Notes: generated by a model from the letters alone, not told the origin. A stretch of 64,000 bases of DNA from Brachycybe producta (GCA_036925085.1 JAUPFP010000008.1:7360173-7424172); one strand, 5' to 3'. Counted from the stretch's first letter, positions 14,339 to 26,416 are shown. Translations and numbers: made by a program.

Positions 14339-15109
14339 GCTCTTTATGAAAATCAGCTAAATTTTAAAAAATAATACAATCACATCATTTTAATCCACTC
14401 TTAGTGAAGCTAAATCTTTTAAACATTATATAATAGAGTATTTTCAGAATTGGTTGTAAAAATTAAAATAATAAAAAATAATTAACATAATTAAAAGTTT
14501 AATTTTAATTTATTTTTTTAAAGTTTGTTTTAGGTTAAATTAGATTTCGAAACATTCTGCATATATACTAGATCTATATACGAACTAGTATCGATTGAAA
14601 CGATATGATCGATCACAATATCGATTATTATCGTGCACTGAATAACGTTATTGAATGAAACTTTGTGTTCCGTATATAAAAGCCCATATCAGGGGCGGTG
14701 AATTGCCTGAAAATACACAGGAGGAGGAAGAGTACACGGAGGACAAATATGATTATTAACAATAATAAAAGTTCTGATGGAAGAAGCCTAGTAGTTATTA
14801 TCATATTTATGTATTATTATAGAAAGAAAAATAAATAATAATAATAACTACAATAATCTATATACGAAAATGCGACATTTCGAGAAAAGAGGAAAAAAAA
14901 TAATGATAAAAATGTTCTAATGGGAGTAAATTTGCATAATTAGGGAGCCTCATTATCTATAAGCAATGAGCTCAAACCCATTGTTCCCATTTGAAGACAC
15001 AAACAAAACAGATAATAACCACTTGTATATATAAATATATAAATGGTAATAAATTCTAATAGTAAAAATATATATATACATGTATATAAATTGTTTCTGG
15101 TTGACTTAC

Positions 15110-15150
15110 ATGGCGTTCTTCCGCAGCCGCTGCCGCCGCCGCCGACAGAA
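15110..15150 (-). CDS. gro: Groucho exon, poly-Ala/EER segment (41 nt)
   Basis: The 41-nt exon enters in phase 1 and leaves in phase 0. Joined to the G left by the previous exon it reads V-LSAAAAAAAEERH. Fly Groucho has PAAAEERLRNSVSP at the corresponding place after its GP-domain start, so AAAEER is a recognisable family motif. The acceptor is cctccttgtgtatag and the donor is a consensus GTAAGTCAA. The alanine codons are mostly GCG and the segment is far more GC-rich than its flanks. The next exon should start with an R/L-NSVSP-like motif in phase 0; I did not find it in 1-15109. Confidence 0.87.
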
Positions 15151-16368
15151 CTATACACAAGGAGGAGAAAAAAAAAATTACATATATAAATGTATAATAC
15201 CCACCAAAAAAAAATGTAGATCATTGAGAATGGTATTTTTCATTGTAAAAGAGCAAACAAACAAACAAAAGAGACACAAAATGAAACAAACGGTGACGTT
15301 ATTATTAACAAGTTTGTAGCAAACAACAACAACAACAACGAAACTCCGCATAAACAAACTTCGTTTATAAATGATTCATAAACAAAAACGTCCAAAACAC
15401 AACAAACATCATCATCGGCATCATTGCATGCAAAATACCATTAATTTCTAGAACGGAAAAACAGTCAAATAGAATGTTTTTTCAAGGAGAGAAAGAAGTA
15501 TTACAAATAAAAACACACATATATATATATAGAGTGTATTATTATAATAATATGGCCACATCATCATCATTATTATGATGCACATTGGGCTGAAATAATA
15601 TTAAATAGAATATACATGTAAGGCTTATGTAAACATAAAAGAGAGAGATACATGATAGGCCTATTTTTATGTAGACATTGGAAAATGATGACTGAAACCC
15701 TTTTGCAAATATTTGTATAAGTTTATACAAAAGGACTATGGTTGCATTTGAAAATTCCTATCAGTAGTAAAATAGTAGCAGTCTGAACACGATGCGTTTA
15801 CACACTTGTCATGTTATTTATGTGACAAGTACATGGCATCGTCAGAAACCGGTCTTATTTTAAACATAATATATTAGCTTTTTGCATTTTGAAAAACGAC
15901 TCCAATTAACTGAAACGCACCTTATTTTAAGAAACGCCATACTATATACTATTGAACAATGGTTTAAATTGAAAGATAATTTGGATAATGGAACGCTAAA
16001 AGTTTCGTTTTATAAATAAACTTTTTATGAAAGTTTTTTTTTTAAAAAAAAGGCAAAAACAGTTTTTCAGTGAAATTAAAAAAAACCTAACATCGGATCG
16101 GATAGATATTGTCATAAAAAACGTTTAGCATAATCTTTTACCGTTCTAGTTTTGAAAAACTTTATCATAATTTTGATAAACTTTATCATAATGTTTATTT
16201 TTTAAAACAAACATTTGCTTGACGTTTTCGCGTCCAAATTTTACAAAAATTGTTATGTAACTTATAACATTAGCCAGTAACCACTGCAGTGGCGCTGTCC
16301 GGAGGCGACAAAAAACAACAATAAATAAATATCTATTCAGCCACCCTTAAATTAAAAAAAATTCTAAG

Positions 16369-16440
16369 AAAAGTTCTAAATAAATTTACAAACTTGAATA
16401 TAAATTTATATTCAAGTTTGTAAATTTATTTAGAACTTTT
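16369..16440. repeat. Perfect 72-bp palindrome
   Basis: Two 32-bp arms flank an 8-bp self-complementary centre (TAAATTTA). The left arm begins AAAAGTTCTAAATAAATTTA and the right arm is its exact reverse complement. There is no loop, so the whole segment can form one uninterrupted hairpin or cruciform. Confidence 0.97.
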
Positions 16441-16899
16441 AATAGTGAATAGAAAAAAAAAGAGACAATAGTATGTCATTAAATAAATAAATAAATGAAT
16501 TGTGAAAGTTCTTATTAAATCATCAAAAAAAAAAAGATAAGATAGGAAAGACACAAAAAAAAATGACGAAGAAGAAGAAGAAAAAAAACTAATAATTTCT
16601 GATTGAGTAAAGAAGGAAGAAAAAAAATAGACAAAGAGAGTGAAATGTATTTATAATATGTCTACATATAGTAGTAGTAATACTACATACAGTATATGTA
16701 TATTATGTTAGCTCAACACATATAATAAGACACTCTCCTATCCCACCCTACTTCATCTTATATATGACAGATATAAATCTTGAAAATAATTGAGTGATAA
16801 GTGAGACTAAGAAACAAGTATAAGAAAAAAAAGATTGAAAAAAAAAATGCAAAAGATCTCTCTCTCTCTCTTCGTTTTTTATTAAAAAAGTAGAAATGT

Positions 16900-16901
<2 letters not shown>

Positions 16902-16946
<45 letters not shown>
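16902..16946. repeat. (AG)n microsatellite
   Basis: About 22 uninterrupted AG units. In other frames it translates to serine/leucine repeats. Confidence 0.95.
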
Positions 16947-16950
<4 letters not shown>

Positions 16951-18055
16951 ACATTCTCAAAAGAGAGAGAAAAAAAAGTGACTATGATAAAGATGAAAAT
17001 TGAATTAGATGGAGAGAAGAAGAGAATATGTGTACGTAAGAAAAAGGGGGGGGGGGGTTTGAGGGTCGGGTATTTGAATTTGGAGGGCGGGGGGAAATGA
17101 GGGAGGAGAAGAGTGAGAAGTACGTACATTGTATGCATATCTAATTTAAAATGAAACGAAAGGAAAAAAAAAAGATAAAGACGGCAGGATACAAGGGGGG
17201 TGGGGGGGGGGGGGAAGAGAGAGGGAATGAAGGATGAAAAAAAAAAAAGGGAGGAGGAGGAGGAGGGAAAAGAATTTATATAAAAAAATATACGAAAATT
17301 ACATTATTCAGTCGACCAACTACAGAGTAGAAGGAGCATCTGTGTGTACACTAGACTACTCCTACATCTATTTATATGCATGTGTCTACGCTGACAGCAT
17401 AAAAAGGGATTAAAAAAAACAAGACGACGAAAAGAAAAATTTCCCACTTTTTTTTTTCTTTGCTACCCTCCCCCACCCCTCACCCCACATCGTCTTATTC
17501 TGTATACATATGCATAAAAAAGAGACACAGGATTTCCAGAGGGGAGATTGGAGAAAGAAAGAAAAAAAAAGGGAGGAAGAGAAACGCATGCGCATGCGCA
17601 TACATAAAATATAAACATGATGATGCTGATTTCTGGTTATACCTAGTACACACCTGATAATTTAAATGTATTTAAATAATAAATGTGTTCTACAGAGCCC
17701 TGTAAAGGACAAACAATATGTCGAATTCAGTTTATTCAGTTAATAATCTTGAAAATATTCAGTTAATACTTAAATATAATTATATAAACTATTGACATTA
17801 AAATATTGACGTTTAGTATTTCAATTTAAAATATTAATAATAAAGTCAATTTTTATTTGGTGTTCATGTCCTTAACTGGATTCCGTATAATTCACACCTA
17901 AACACATTTAATTTGAATTTATTTAACTCATGTGTGTACAAGGTATTAGGTTGCATTGTTTTTTTTTTGTTTAAAAAATGTCTTATTTTAGTTGTTGTTG
18001 CAAATAGAAAAGAGAAAATAATAATTAATTTGTATTATTATGTGTATATACTGAC

Positions 18056-18251
18056 CACTGGAACTTTTGGCTTCATCTCTATGATCTTTGAGGCCACTGG
18101 TCAAATGAGATGATGCATTTAGAGCACTGGACAAAGCCAAAAGACTTGAGGCTGAGACTGGAGGTATCGTGGGTGGTTGAAGACCCGGGTGAGGAACCAT
18201 AGGAATCGGAGGCGCATGAGCGTGAGGTAATTGCTGAGCGTGCATCTGCTG
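18056..18251 (-). CDS. gro: Groucho/TLE exon, start of GP domain (196 nt)
   Basis: The exon encodes 65 codons plus one base (phase 0 in, phase 1 out). It starts QQMHAQQLPHAHAPPIPMVP, runs through HPGLQPPTIPPV and SSLLALSSALN, and ends near KDHRDEAKSSS. This aligns with TLE QQLxxQxLSHxxHGPPVPLTPHPSGLQPP...LLALSSAL...IKD, the opening of the GP domain that contacts histone deacetylase. The acceptor is ttgttaacag; a second AG three bases downstream (NAGNAG-like) could remove one Gln. The donor CCAGTG/GTCAGTATA is a slightly weak but legitimate GT site. The following exon at 15110-15150 begins in phase 1 and restores the frame, which supports this border. Extended reading past 18056 runs into intron. 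Confidence 0.92.
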
Positions 18252-18589
18252 CTGTTAACAACAAAACACAACAATAAATAAACACTGTAAATACTAGAAA
18301 AACCGCTATTTGTTTTTTATTTAAAAAAAAGGTTAAAGAAAATAGTTTAGAAACTAGAAGAGTAATTGTATCATTTAAACACATGACTTAATACAATTAT
18401 TTTAGTCTTTCTTCAAACAGCTATAAAGTAACTTTTAGAACAATTACCTGTTATTCTAGTTTTTAATAAACTTTACATAGTTTTTTTTTTCAGAATGTAG
18501 CTTCGGAATATGCAACTTTTATGTAATCTACTCGAGATCAAATTCAAGCAGAAATCTTGACAACTAAGGGTTTGTATTCTTAATAGTTT

Positions 18590-18654
18590 CTAAGTCAAAG
18601 CTAGTTCTTATTAAAAGTTGATGAGTTTAGCAGTTAGCACTAGCTTTGACTTAG
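18590..18654. repeat. Inverted repeat, 16-bp arms
   Basis: CTAAGTCAAAGCTAGT (18590-18605) pairs exactly with ACTAGCTTTGACTTAG (18639-18654) across a 33-base loop. It lies about 340 bp upstream (transcript sense) of the GP-domain exon. Its right flank TAGCAATCATTAA recurs in other repeats at about 31844 and, inverted, at about 46250. Confidence 0.85.
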
Positions 18655-19863
18655 CAATCATTAATATAAAAATTAAGAGTCTTCCAAGTAAGTAGTAAAT
18701 CGTGTCTTATTAGTTATTACACATCAACAGAGGGTTCCAAAGTGCTAAGGTTTTTTCTTCTTCTTGAAAATTGGACCTTACTCTTAAAAACCAAAATTTT
18801 AATTAAAAATTAAAACTTTAATATTTCATAAAACTAAAATTAAAATATTAATACGTAAGACACTCTTGAATAACTGTTTTGAATATAGTTTAAAATTTAA
18901 AATGTATGCTTAATAAATTATTAATAAAAGATTCAGGTTTTTAGGCTATTTTGAGCACAACACAAATACAAATAAATTTCCATATATGCTGAGATCATAA
19001 GAAGTGTTGAGCTGGTTTTAATGTAAGGGGGTAAGGTGCCCCCCTACACACACACGGGGGGGGGGGGCATTGCAAAAATGACAAGCAAGAAAAGAGGAGG
19101 AAATAGTTGCCATAGTAACCAAAAGCAAGAACACAAAATCTATTCTAGTCTTTTTCTAAATTTTTTTTTCTTCTTCTGTTTTCTCTTCATTTTCTTTCAA
19201 CTCTTTTTTCTTTAGTGGATTTTTTTCATTCTCTCTCTTATTTTTCATTCTCTCTCTTCTTTTTTCATTCCACCCTCTCATTTCCTTATTCTTTTTGCCC
19301 TTCAGCATCTTATTTCTTTTTCATTCTTATAAATAAACCCCTTCTTTTTCGTCATGGTAATTTCCCATTAATCAATATTTAAGCTTTAAGAAAAGTAAAA
19401 GATTTTCTCTCTTCTTTTTCTGTAGACTAACAATTTTACCCCTCTACTTTTCTACCCTCAATATATCCACCCTCCCCCAACCCTTAACTTTTGTCTCCTT
19501 CTCCTCGCACTCTTGTCAGTGATTCTTTATTCATGTCAGAGACTCAGAACAAAAGACAAGAAGAAAGATGATGATGATGATGAGTGATAATAATGAGAAA
19601 GAAGATTGCAGTTCTTAAGGGGCTTTTTATAGGGTGAGAGAGAGAGAGAGAGATTGGGCTAAAAGGGGTACGTGGGTTGCAAAGAGGAGGGAGGTGGGGG
19701 TTAGTTAGGGTCTTGTATTAACACAAGTGATGAGATTTTCAACTTGTTCCATATGAATTATCTCTCTCTCTCTCTCTTTAGGAACATTTTCTTCTCACCA
19801 TATTACATATTATGATGCAAGAATTGTACAAAATAAAATTTCAAAACAGCAATCATGACAAAT

Positions 19864-19878
19864 AGCGCCCTCTGTATG
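19864..19878 (-). promoter_or_regulatory. CTCF-like core motif
   Basis: On the minus strand it reads ACAGAGGGCGCT, a partial match to the CTCF core; inside the 15.5-kb intron. Confidence 0.3.
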
Positions 19879-20034
19879 CATACACATCTGTGCTGTTATT
19901 GAAAATATCAACCCAACTTAAGACACTTTAATAATTATAATCATTTTGGCTCCAACACAACAACATAGAATTCATTAACACATGTTGAGACTGAATATAA
20001 ATTTATATCTAATTAATTCCTTTAAGGGCCGTAA

Positions 20035-20342
20035 CAAGAGTACGCACAAGGCCCTAGTCCAAAGTATTTTGTAGATCTTCTATTTTCTATTCCTTTTTCA
20101 CTATATTTCTGATTGAAATTTGTAAAATATAAAAGATGTGATACAAAAATGGTTTGGAAAATTAATTTTAAATGTTAGCAATATATCGCAATACATTTTA
20201 CAATAATTTGAAAATTATAAAATGTTTTAAAGACCTTCATAAATTATAGTTGAAAAACTTCTTACGCAATAATATTTTATGTTGTCATTTTGCCCCCCTC
20301 CCCGCCCCGCCCCCCCCCCCCCCCCACTATAGTTACAGCCCT
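20035..20342. mobile_element. Small TIR element with AGGGCCGTAAC termini
   Basis: It begins AGGGCCGTAAC and ends with the near-complement GTTACAGCCCT just after a long poly-C run. The roughly 308-bp interior is AT-rich and non-coding. It looks like a non-autonomous DNA transposon; the superfamily and duplication are unclear. Confidence 0.55.
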
Positions 20343-20954
20343 GTAGAAGGTTGTTTTTATTAGTATTTTTCTATACGAATAATTGTTTTTCAGTGAATTT
20401 TCTAAGCATATCTAATAAAACAGGTTTGGTTCTTTTTGATGAATTCGATAAAAAAAGCCAAATGCAGGAAGAAGAAAACCCAACCGTTTGATAAAGATAG
20501 GACCCAACATATGTAAACAGGATGGACCACAAGTTCCTCCCTTCAATCACGGATGGATGAATGCAACATTACGATAACACAACTGAAGCCATTGGCTTGA
20601 CACAATCCAACAACCCACTTTTCCCCCCACACTCACAAATACATTGTAATTATTCTAATTAACAACACACAGATGAACAGATTAGGAGGTGCGAGAACAC
20701 ACACAGTCAATTTAAATAACTAAATGTCACTCAAAACATCCACAAATGTTACTTCAGGAAATGAAATATTGGAAGAAGAAAAATCCGTTTTTTAAAAATA
20801 CATTCAAGATGTATATTAAACAAAATTTTCTATAAAATAAATTAGAAAATGGTGGGCATTTCCGTCTTTGTATTGTATTTTAGAATACATTTTAAAGTAT
20901 TCTGCTAAACTCTGTCCGAAATTAAGATGGCGTATGCTTGATCAGCTGATTCTC

Positions 20955-21245
20955 GAGCAAACAAAAATATTAAGAGAATCTAGAAAGTGTTCTAAAAACT
21001 AGAAAGGTTGCTCAAGCACTTAATATTAGTATTTTCATGTTGATATCTTTCAAAATAAACTTTTTATAGACAAAAAATAAAATATACTGTCTGGTGAAAG
21101 TTGGGTGATTTTTAAACTACCATAAAAAGTTTATTTTAAAAGATAGTAACATGAAAATACTCTTAATTGACTGAGCTACCTTTCTAGTTTTCTAAAACTC
21201 ATTCAAGTTACTCTTCACTTTTCAACTAAAAAACAGAATAATATA
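20955..21245. mobile_element. Foldback element, family A (full copy)
   Basis: Left arm: GTTCTAAAAACTAGAAAGG, then TATTTTCATGTTGATATCTT and TCAAAATAAACTTTTTATA. Right arm: AAAAAGTTTATTTTAAAAGA, then AACATGAAAATACTC and GAGCTACCTTTCTAGTTTTC, i.e. the arms pair with mismatches over about 80-100 bp around a roughly 55-bp centre. Related copies and half-copies occur at many positions in the window. Confidence 0.8.
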
Positions 21246-22053
21246 ATCAAGAGTTCGGAGAGGTATTTTATTTCTCTAGTCGCCGAGAGACTTCACCCCC
21301 CAAAACAGTCACGTATGCAGTGATTGCCATCTTTCAGGGGAAGGAAACAAACAAAAAAAAAAACAGATTTAAAAAAAAAATCGAAATGAAAAATGAATGA
21401 AATTCCAAAAATGTTCTCTCAGATTAATCTGCATTAATTAAGAAGTAGAATTCAATAATAAAAATGTATTTATATATATATATCATGATAATATTATATA
21501 TGAGGTCGTTTGATGAATAAAAAATGAAAGCAAAATCTAAGGAAGGGGGGGGGGAGAGAGAGAGATCACATTCCTCATCAGTTCCTACTCAAATGGCATA
21601 AGAAATCATAAGCACCACTCACAGATTGTTATTAACAACGGCACGACACACAGAAATACCACCCACACCCAAACACACATCGACGAAGTCACTTTTTTTT
21701 TAATCAAGCAAACGAAATAAATATTAATAATGACGGCAAAAAGAAGAGGAAGAAAGAAGAAAAAAAATGACGATAAGAGGGGGTTGAAGAATGGAAGGAG
21801 AGAGGGAGAAGGGTAAAGAAAAAGAAGAGATTTCAATGAGGCATGATGTTCTCTCTCTCTATATAACAACAGCTCTTTCCAAATCTGAAGATCACAAGTT
21901 GAGAAATAATGACAACTTGACGTTAAAAATACATCCATTGCCTGGCAATAAGTGTGTATATATGCAGTATATGTGTTACACCCACCCCATCCACACACAT
22001 GACTTGCTTATTGATTCTCACTTGCCTATTTGCTAAGTGGCCTGCAAATAATG

Positions 22054-22068
22054 CTGCTGCCATCTAGA
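22054..22068 (-). promoter_or_regulatory. CTCF-like core motif
   Basis: On the minus strand it reads TCTAGATGGCAGCAG, matching the CTAGATGGCAG variant of the CTCF core. Confidence 0.35.
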
Positions 22069-23168
22069 CTTGTTTTAAGAGATATTTAGACCAACCCCCT
22101 CCCCCACCCTCCCTCCATTACCCCCCCCCTCCCTCTTTTTTCAACTCTATACTTTCATTTGAGTGTAACTGATGAGGATGATAAAATGAGAGTGAAGAAA
22201 GCAAAGCCCAACTTGTTAGATGTCGCCATTAGATATAATTACACAGTACACTCTTGTAAGACTTTCTTGCAATTTCGATACAGAAAAATCTTAAAGAGTT
22301 GTAGCAGCAGCAGTAACAGCCCATACATAAAGATGATAGTAGCTCATCTGTATACACAACCGTAATATAAACAGGGTTGTATGTATCATTTATTTAGTAA
22401 ATAATTCTTTACTAACAAAATCCGTTGTGCAATTTGCACAAAATGTACAGCGGAATAATGTCACAATCCACGTTAACTGACTGATTCGTTTGAATTGAAC
22501 ACTCGGTTTTGCTTTCTTTTGTAAATGTATTAAAAGACATCCAACCGCTTGACTTCAAAGTCCAACGAACTAAAGGTACTGAGAACAGTGACAGGACGGG
22601 ACTCAGCTACCTGGCCACCCATATAAGCTTTGTGTTCTGCGGAGTTTCCCCCATCACAAATGTTTTTTTTTTTTTGGTTTCTGATAATGAACAGTTTCTA
22701 TTAAAAATAAACCCAACTTTTTTAAACTGAAGAAAGTACTGTATATTCGCAATTTATTGCAAAATTGACGATTTCTCTTATTGTTTCTATACTAGTTTAA
22801 TGTAACAATGGGCATTAATTGTTCTTGTTTTTAATTACAAATGATTAGTCATTTGCATATTTACAAAATGTACAATATAATACTTAACAGTAATAAAATT
22901 GGATTATTTGTAAATCTCTCCTTCCGTATATACATTATTGTTTGTGACAATGGAAAAAAGAAATACTAATATTATTATTCTGAAATATTACGTTAAGAGT
23001 TATTCATGCACGTATTACTGAAGACAATGAAAATACAAGTCAACTAATTACTATTTAACTTGCAATTTGCATTCGTTTTTTCCATTTGTATCTCGTATTG
23101 TAACCGGTTAAATAAGCTGAACGGGACAAACTAGACAAATCGATTTTTATCTTACAAATTAAGAGAAT

Positions 23169-23450
23169 GAAGTCATGATTACCTTTATATTAAGTGAACA
23201 ACTAAAAGACAAACCTGCCAAGGCACACAGACCACTTTTTGATTGCAAAATGAAGTCGAAGGTGGTTTGAGATGTTGTTGCAATGTATTTTTTTTTTTCT
23301 CTATGAAAAGACTCGATGTGCGGTCTCTGTTTTGGCGACAACCCGACATCATTTTGCACTCGAAAATTGATCCGTGTGCCAGGGGTCTATAATTCATGTA
23401 ATATGGGGGTCTTTTCATTGTTCACTTAATATGAAGTAGTCATGACTCCA
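23169..23450. mobile_element. Foldback MITE, about 95-bp arms
   Basis: The outer termini AGTCATGATTACCTTTATAT plus TAAGTGAACAA pair with TTGTTCACTTAATATGAAGT plus AGTCATGACT. Further in, AAGGCACACAGACC pairs with GTGTGCCAGGGGTC, and GATTGCAAAATGAAGTC with GACATCATTTTGCACTC. Minus-strand frames inside it (e.g. 23159-23359) are shadows of the repeat. Confidence 0.8.
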
Positions 23451-25075
23451 TGATTAACACCTCATATATGCAAAATTCATTTATTTTAATAATCTATTCA
23501 TTTATCTTAACATTTTCTACCATGAAAAAGCATTAAAAGCACTTTTACAGTAAAATCCAGAGCGCATTTTTTTAGTTTTATTCAAAAAAGCCTCCTTTTT
23601 GAGAGACAGAAAGTGCCTTTTATTATATTAAGAAGAAAAAATGTAATGTACAAAGAGGGTTCACAAAATTAATGATGGAGAGACATCATCATCATCATCA
23701 AAATAAACGGAAGTGAGAAGATAGGACTAAATATAGTTAGATTTTGTTCCGTCTTCTCGTGCGTTGAATTTTAGTGTTAACATAATGTTTTCTATCCAAC
23801 CCTAACCTCCTCCTCTTTTTTTTTTTAGTTCTGAATTCTCTTTCATTTGAAATTGTGCTTCATTTCCTTTAGTCTCTCTCTCTCTCCTTCTTAATTAATA
23901 TTACCATAGTTAACTTGGGTGTCATAAGGGCGGTTCTCTAAAAATCTGTAATTTGATCAGAAAAAAAAGAGAAAAAGGTGATGGAAAAAAAAAAAATTAA
24001 ACTAAAAGAGTGCAAAGAAAAGGGTAGATAATTTTACTATCGAGAAAACGGTGCAATTATTAGACACCAATCTAAACCACTCTTAATGTTATTAAACGTA
24101 TATTGAATAGACGCATTTGGGAAGATGAAGCTGAACAACGAAGGGGAAATTCATTTCAACATCGTTGTTGTTGTTGCTGTTGTCGTCCTCAGGAGGCATT
24201 TTACCTATCAAATTTCAAAATGCGACATTTTAATAACAATTCTATTCCTTTAAAACGCTCAACTTTTTTTTATGAAGTTTTTAAAAACATTTCTTAAAAA
24301 AAAAAATTAAAAATCTTTAATAAGCGTCAAGAAATTTCATTGAAATTTTATGCATTTAATATCACTTTCGAGAGTTGCAATTACAAATTCTAAATTTTTT
24401 TAACCAGGTCGGTCAGTATGAAGAATATATCCTTAAATTCCCTAATTCTAACCTTTTGAATAATAAAAAAAAATGTGTAATGGGACAATTTTTGTTAACA
24501 AATTCATTGTTCTTTTTAGAGATTTTTTTTTGTTCTCTATCCGTAGAATCGACGTTATCGGTTGAATGGCGGCGGGACCTTTTTTTTTTTCTTTCATGCA
24601 TATTCTATTATCCTCTTATCATTTGTAATATAGCAAAAGCTGTGTGTGTGTGTTCTTTTGCGTGCAATTGACGCTTCACTTTTCTCTCTCTCTTTTTGAA
24701 AATAATTAGATGCAAGCTCTGGTGCGTTCGTAATTAAGCGACCATTAGAACAACAGAATTTTAATGTCAACGCAAACAATGTCTGGGCAGATAAGATAAT
24801 TCAATTAACTATCTACTGGGGATTAAAACGTCGCAAGCAATCTCTCGCACTCTTTTTCCGTGTCTATATGTGTGTGTGTATATTTGTCTACTACTTTATA
24901 TATATATTAGTCGTACTTTTACAAAGAAGTAAAACACGCACACGTTTTCTATTCTACATATAGTTAATACACCACACTATTGTATGCTTAAGCAAAATGC
25001 TTCTTTGTATACATTATATGTAAGTGAAAATGCTTCAAAATGAATGAAAGAGAGCACTGAATATTAAAGGAAGGG

Positions 25076-25108
<33 letters not shown>

Positions 25109-25495
25109 ATTGAATAAAACTCGTGTTATATAAGACAGGGAAACACAGCTGTGTTCTTTAAACAATCCTTTTTTTTTTTTCCTTCTTTCTTCTTCTTCTT
25201 CTTCCTAATGACAAGCAAAATGTCAACAAGAAATATCCGAGTAAATGTCAGTTTACATTCTTTAATCAGTTAGGATTTGTTATGTTTTGCATATTTGTTG
25301 GCAATCACACTGCATTGTTGATGGGGGCGGGGGGGGGGCATGTTTTAAGGTGGAAGTACAACGGTCCGATTTATTGTCATCAACAGTGTTGACTCCAACA
25401 AATATTGGGGATCGAATTAGGTATCGGTAACAGTGCCAATGATTGTTGAAAACATCCATCGGTATTGACAATCGGTATATCGGCTATTTATTTAA

Positions 25496-25886
25496 AAACT
25501 AGTGGGGTAACCCGTCATAAATGACGGGAGCAAAATTCACAGGCAATTGTGCACATGCGCGTCGTTTGTTTCTTTTTTACTCCTTTCATTTCAATTTCAG
25601 TCACCCCCTCCCACTTTTTCCCCCTCCACGTTTCCTTCTCTTCCTCCTCCACGTTTCCTTCTCCCCCCTCTACACTTTCCTACCTTTTCCCCTCTCCAAT
25701 TTAATATCATGGGGTTCTTGGATGGGAAGGGTGCAACATATAGTTGACCTTGAGAAAAAAAAAGCTGTTCATTTCTTCATTTATTTAAATTTATATAAAT
25801 TCCGATGTGCTTCAATGGTTTTACAGCGTTACTTCAGACAGATAGATAGATAGACACACAGACCTGGGATATTATATATATAATAG
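25496..25886. mobile_element. Dispersed element with CCCGTCA hairpin and GATA-type tail
   Basis: It opens with AAACTAGTGGGGTAACCCG and a perfect short hairpin CCCGTCATAAATGACGGG (25511-25528), runs through pyrimidine-rich sequence, and closes with GATAGATAGATAGACACACA and a TATATATA tract. This head-and-tail arrangement resembles abundant non-coding repeats of invertebrate genomes; I cannot assign the class. No protein is encoded. Confidence 0.45.
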
Positions 25887-26204
25887 GAAAATTTCATAAA
25901 ATTTCTAAGTGATCATATATCAATGTATAATTATTACTATAATGCGATTGATTAATCATTGTGCACATTCTATTATTTATCGATTTGCTGGATAAATAGA
26001 TGAATATCAGAATGTGTACGGATAAATACCTATATGTTTATTGTTTAAATTTGAGGTTTATAGTTAAAATTTGGTTGACATTATTATATTATAATTCAGA
26101 AACAATGCAATGTTACTCTTTATTGCTCATTAATTTTCCCAATCGGTAATTATGAACTTTCTTAGTTTTGTTTTTAACCAACTTGAGGCGAAAAACAAAA
26201 GACG

Positions 26205-26345
26205 GGGAATTTCAATTTGGAATAAGTTTTATTTCTAAAGATATCAATATCAAAATACCCCTTAAGTAACTCATTGAGTCTTTCTAGTATCTAAAGAACT
26301 TTCAAGTTTCATGTTTACTATAAAATTTGCATTGTTCTCTCTCTC
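26205..26345. mobile_element. Foldback family A, one-arm copy
   Basis: Contains AAGTTTTATTTCTAAAGATA, TCTTTCTAGTATCTAAAGAA and a TTCAAGTTTC tail; right-arm signature only. Confidence 0.55.
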
Positions 26346-26416
26346 TCTTCATTTACATATTTTGCAATGGCTACTAACAAAAACGTCTAAAACGTGAATC
26401 AGATACATTTACTATT

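Larger units (their letters stand above)
1..15109 (-). other. Presumed Groucho intron downstream of the 41-nt exon
   Basis: No further Groucho exon (NSVSP, DIKKRK-like, DLVVDV or WD40 segments) was recognised in this stretch. It holds microsatellites, long poly-C and poly-G runs (4485-4498, 4717-4730, 5170-5187, 5813-5833, 12830-12848), pyrimidine-rich tracts and a few inverted-repeat elements listed separately. From about 8900 to 11150 the sequence is less repetitive and somewhat GC-richer than its surroundings, a reasonable place to look for conserved non-coding elements. The long minus-strand reading frame at 12396-12968 is a Pro/Arg/Gly-rich translation of pyrimidine tracts. Confidence 0.6.
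15151..18055 (-). other. Groucho intron (2905 bp)
   Basis: Intron between the 41-nt and 196-nt exons. It contains a perfect 72-bp palindrome (16369-16440), a long (AG)n tract (16902-16946), G-rich runs near 17046 and 17200, and plain AT-rich sequence. No coding segment is seen. Confidence 0.85.

Noticed and set aside
17988-18055. C-terminal extension of the GP-domain frame beyond 18056
   Set aside because: Reads past a GT donor into AT-rich intron (IHIIIQINYYF); the next exon at 15110 restores homology in the right phase.
25076-25109. Regular repeats that might suggest a CRISPR array
   Set aside because: Simple trinucleotide microsatellites without spacers in a eukaryotic intron.
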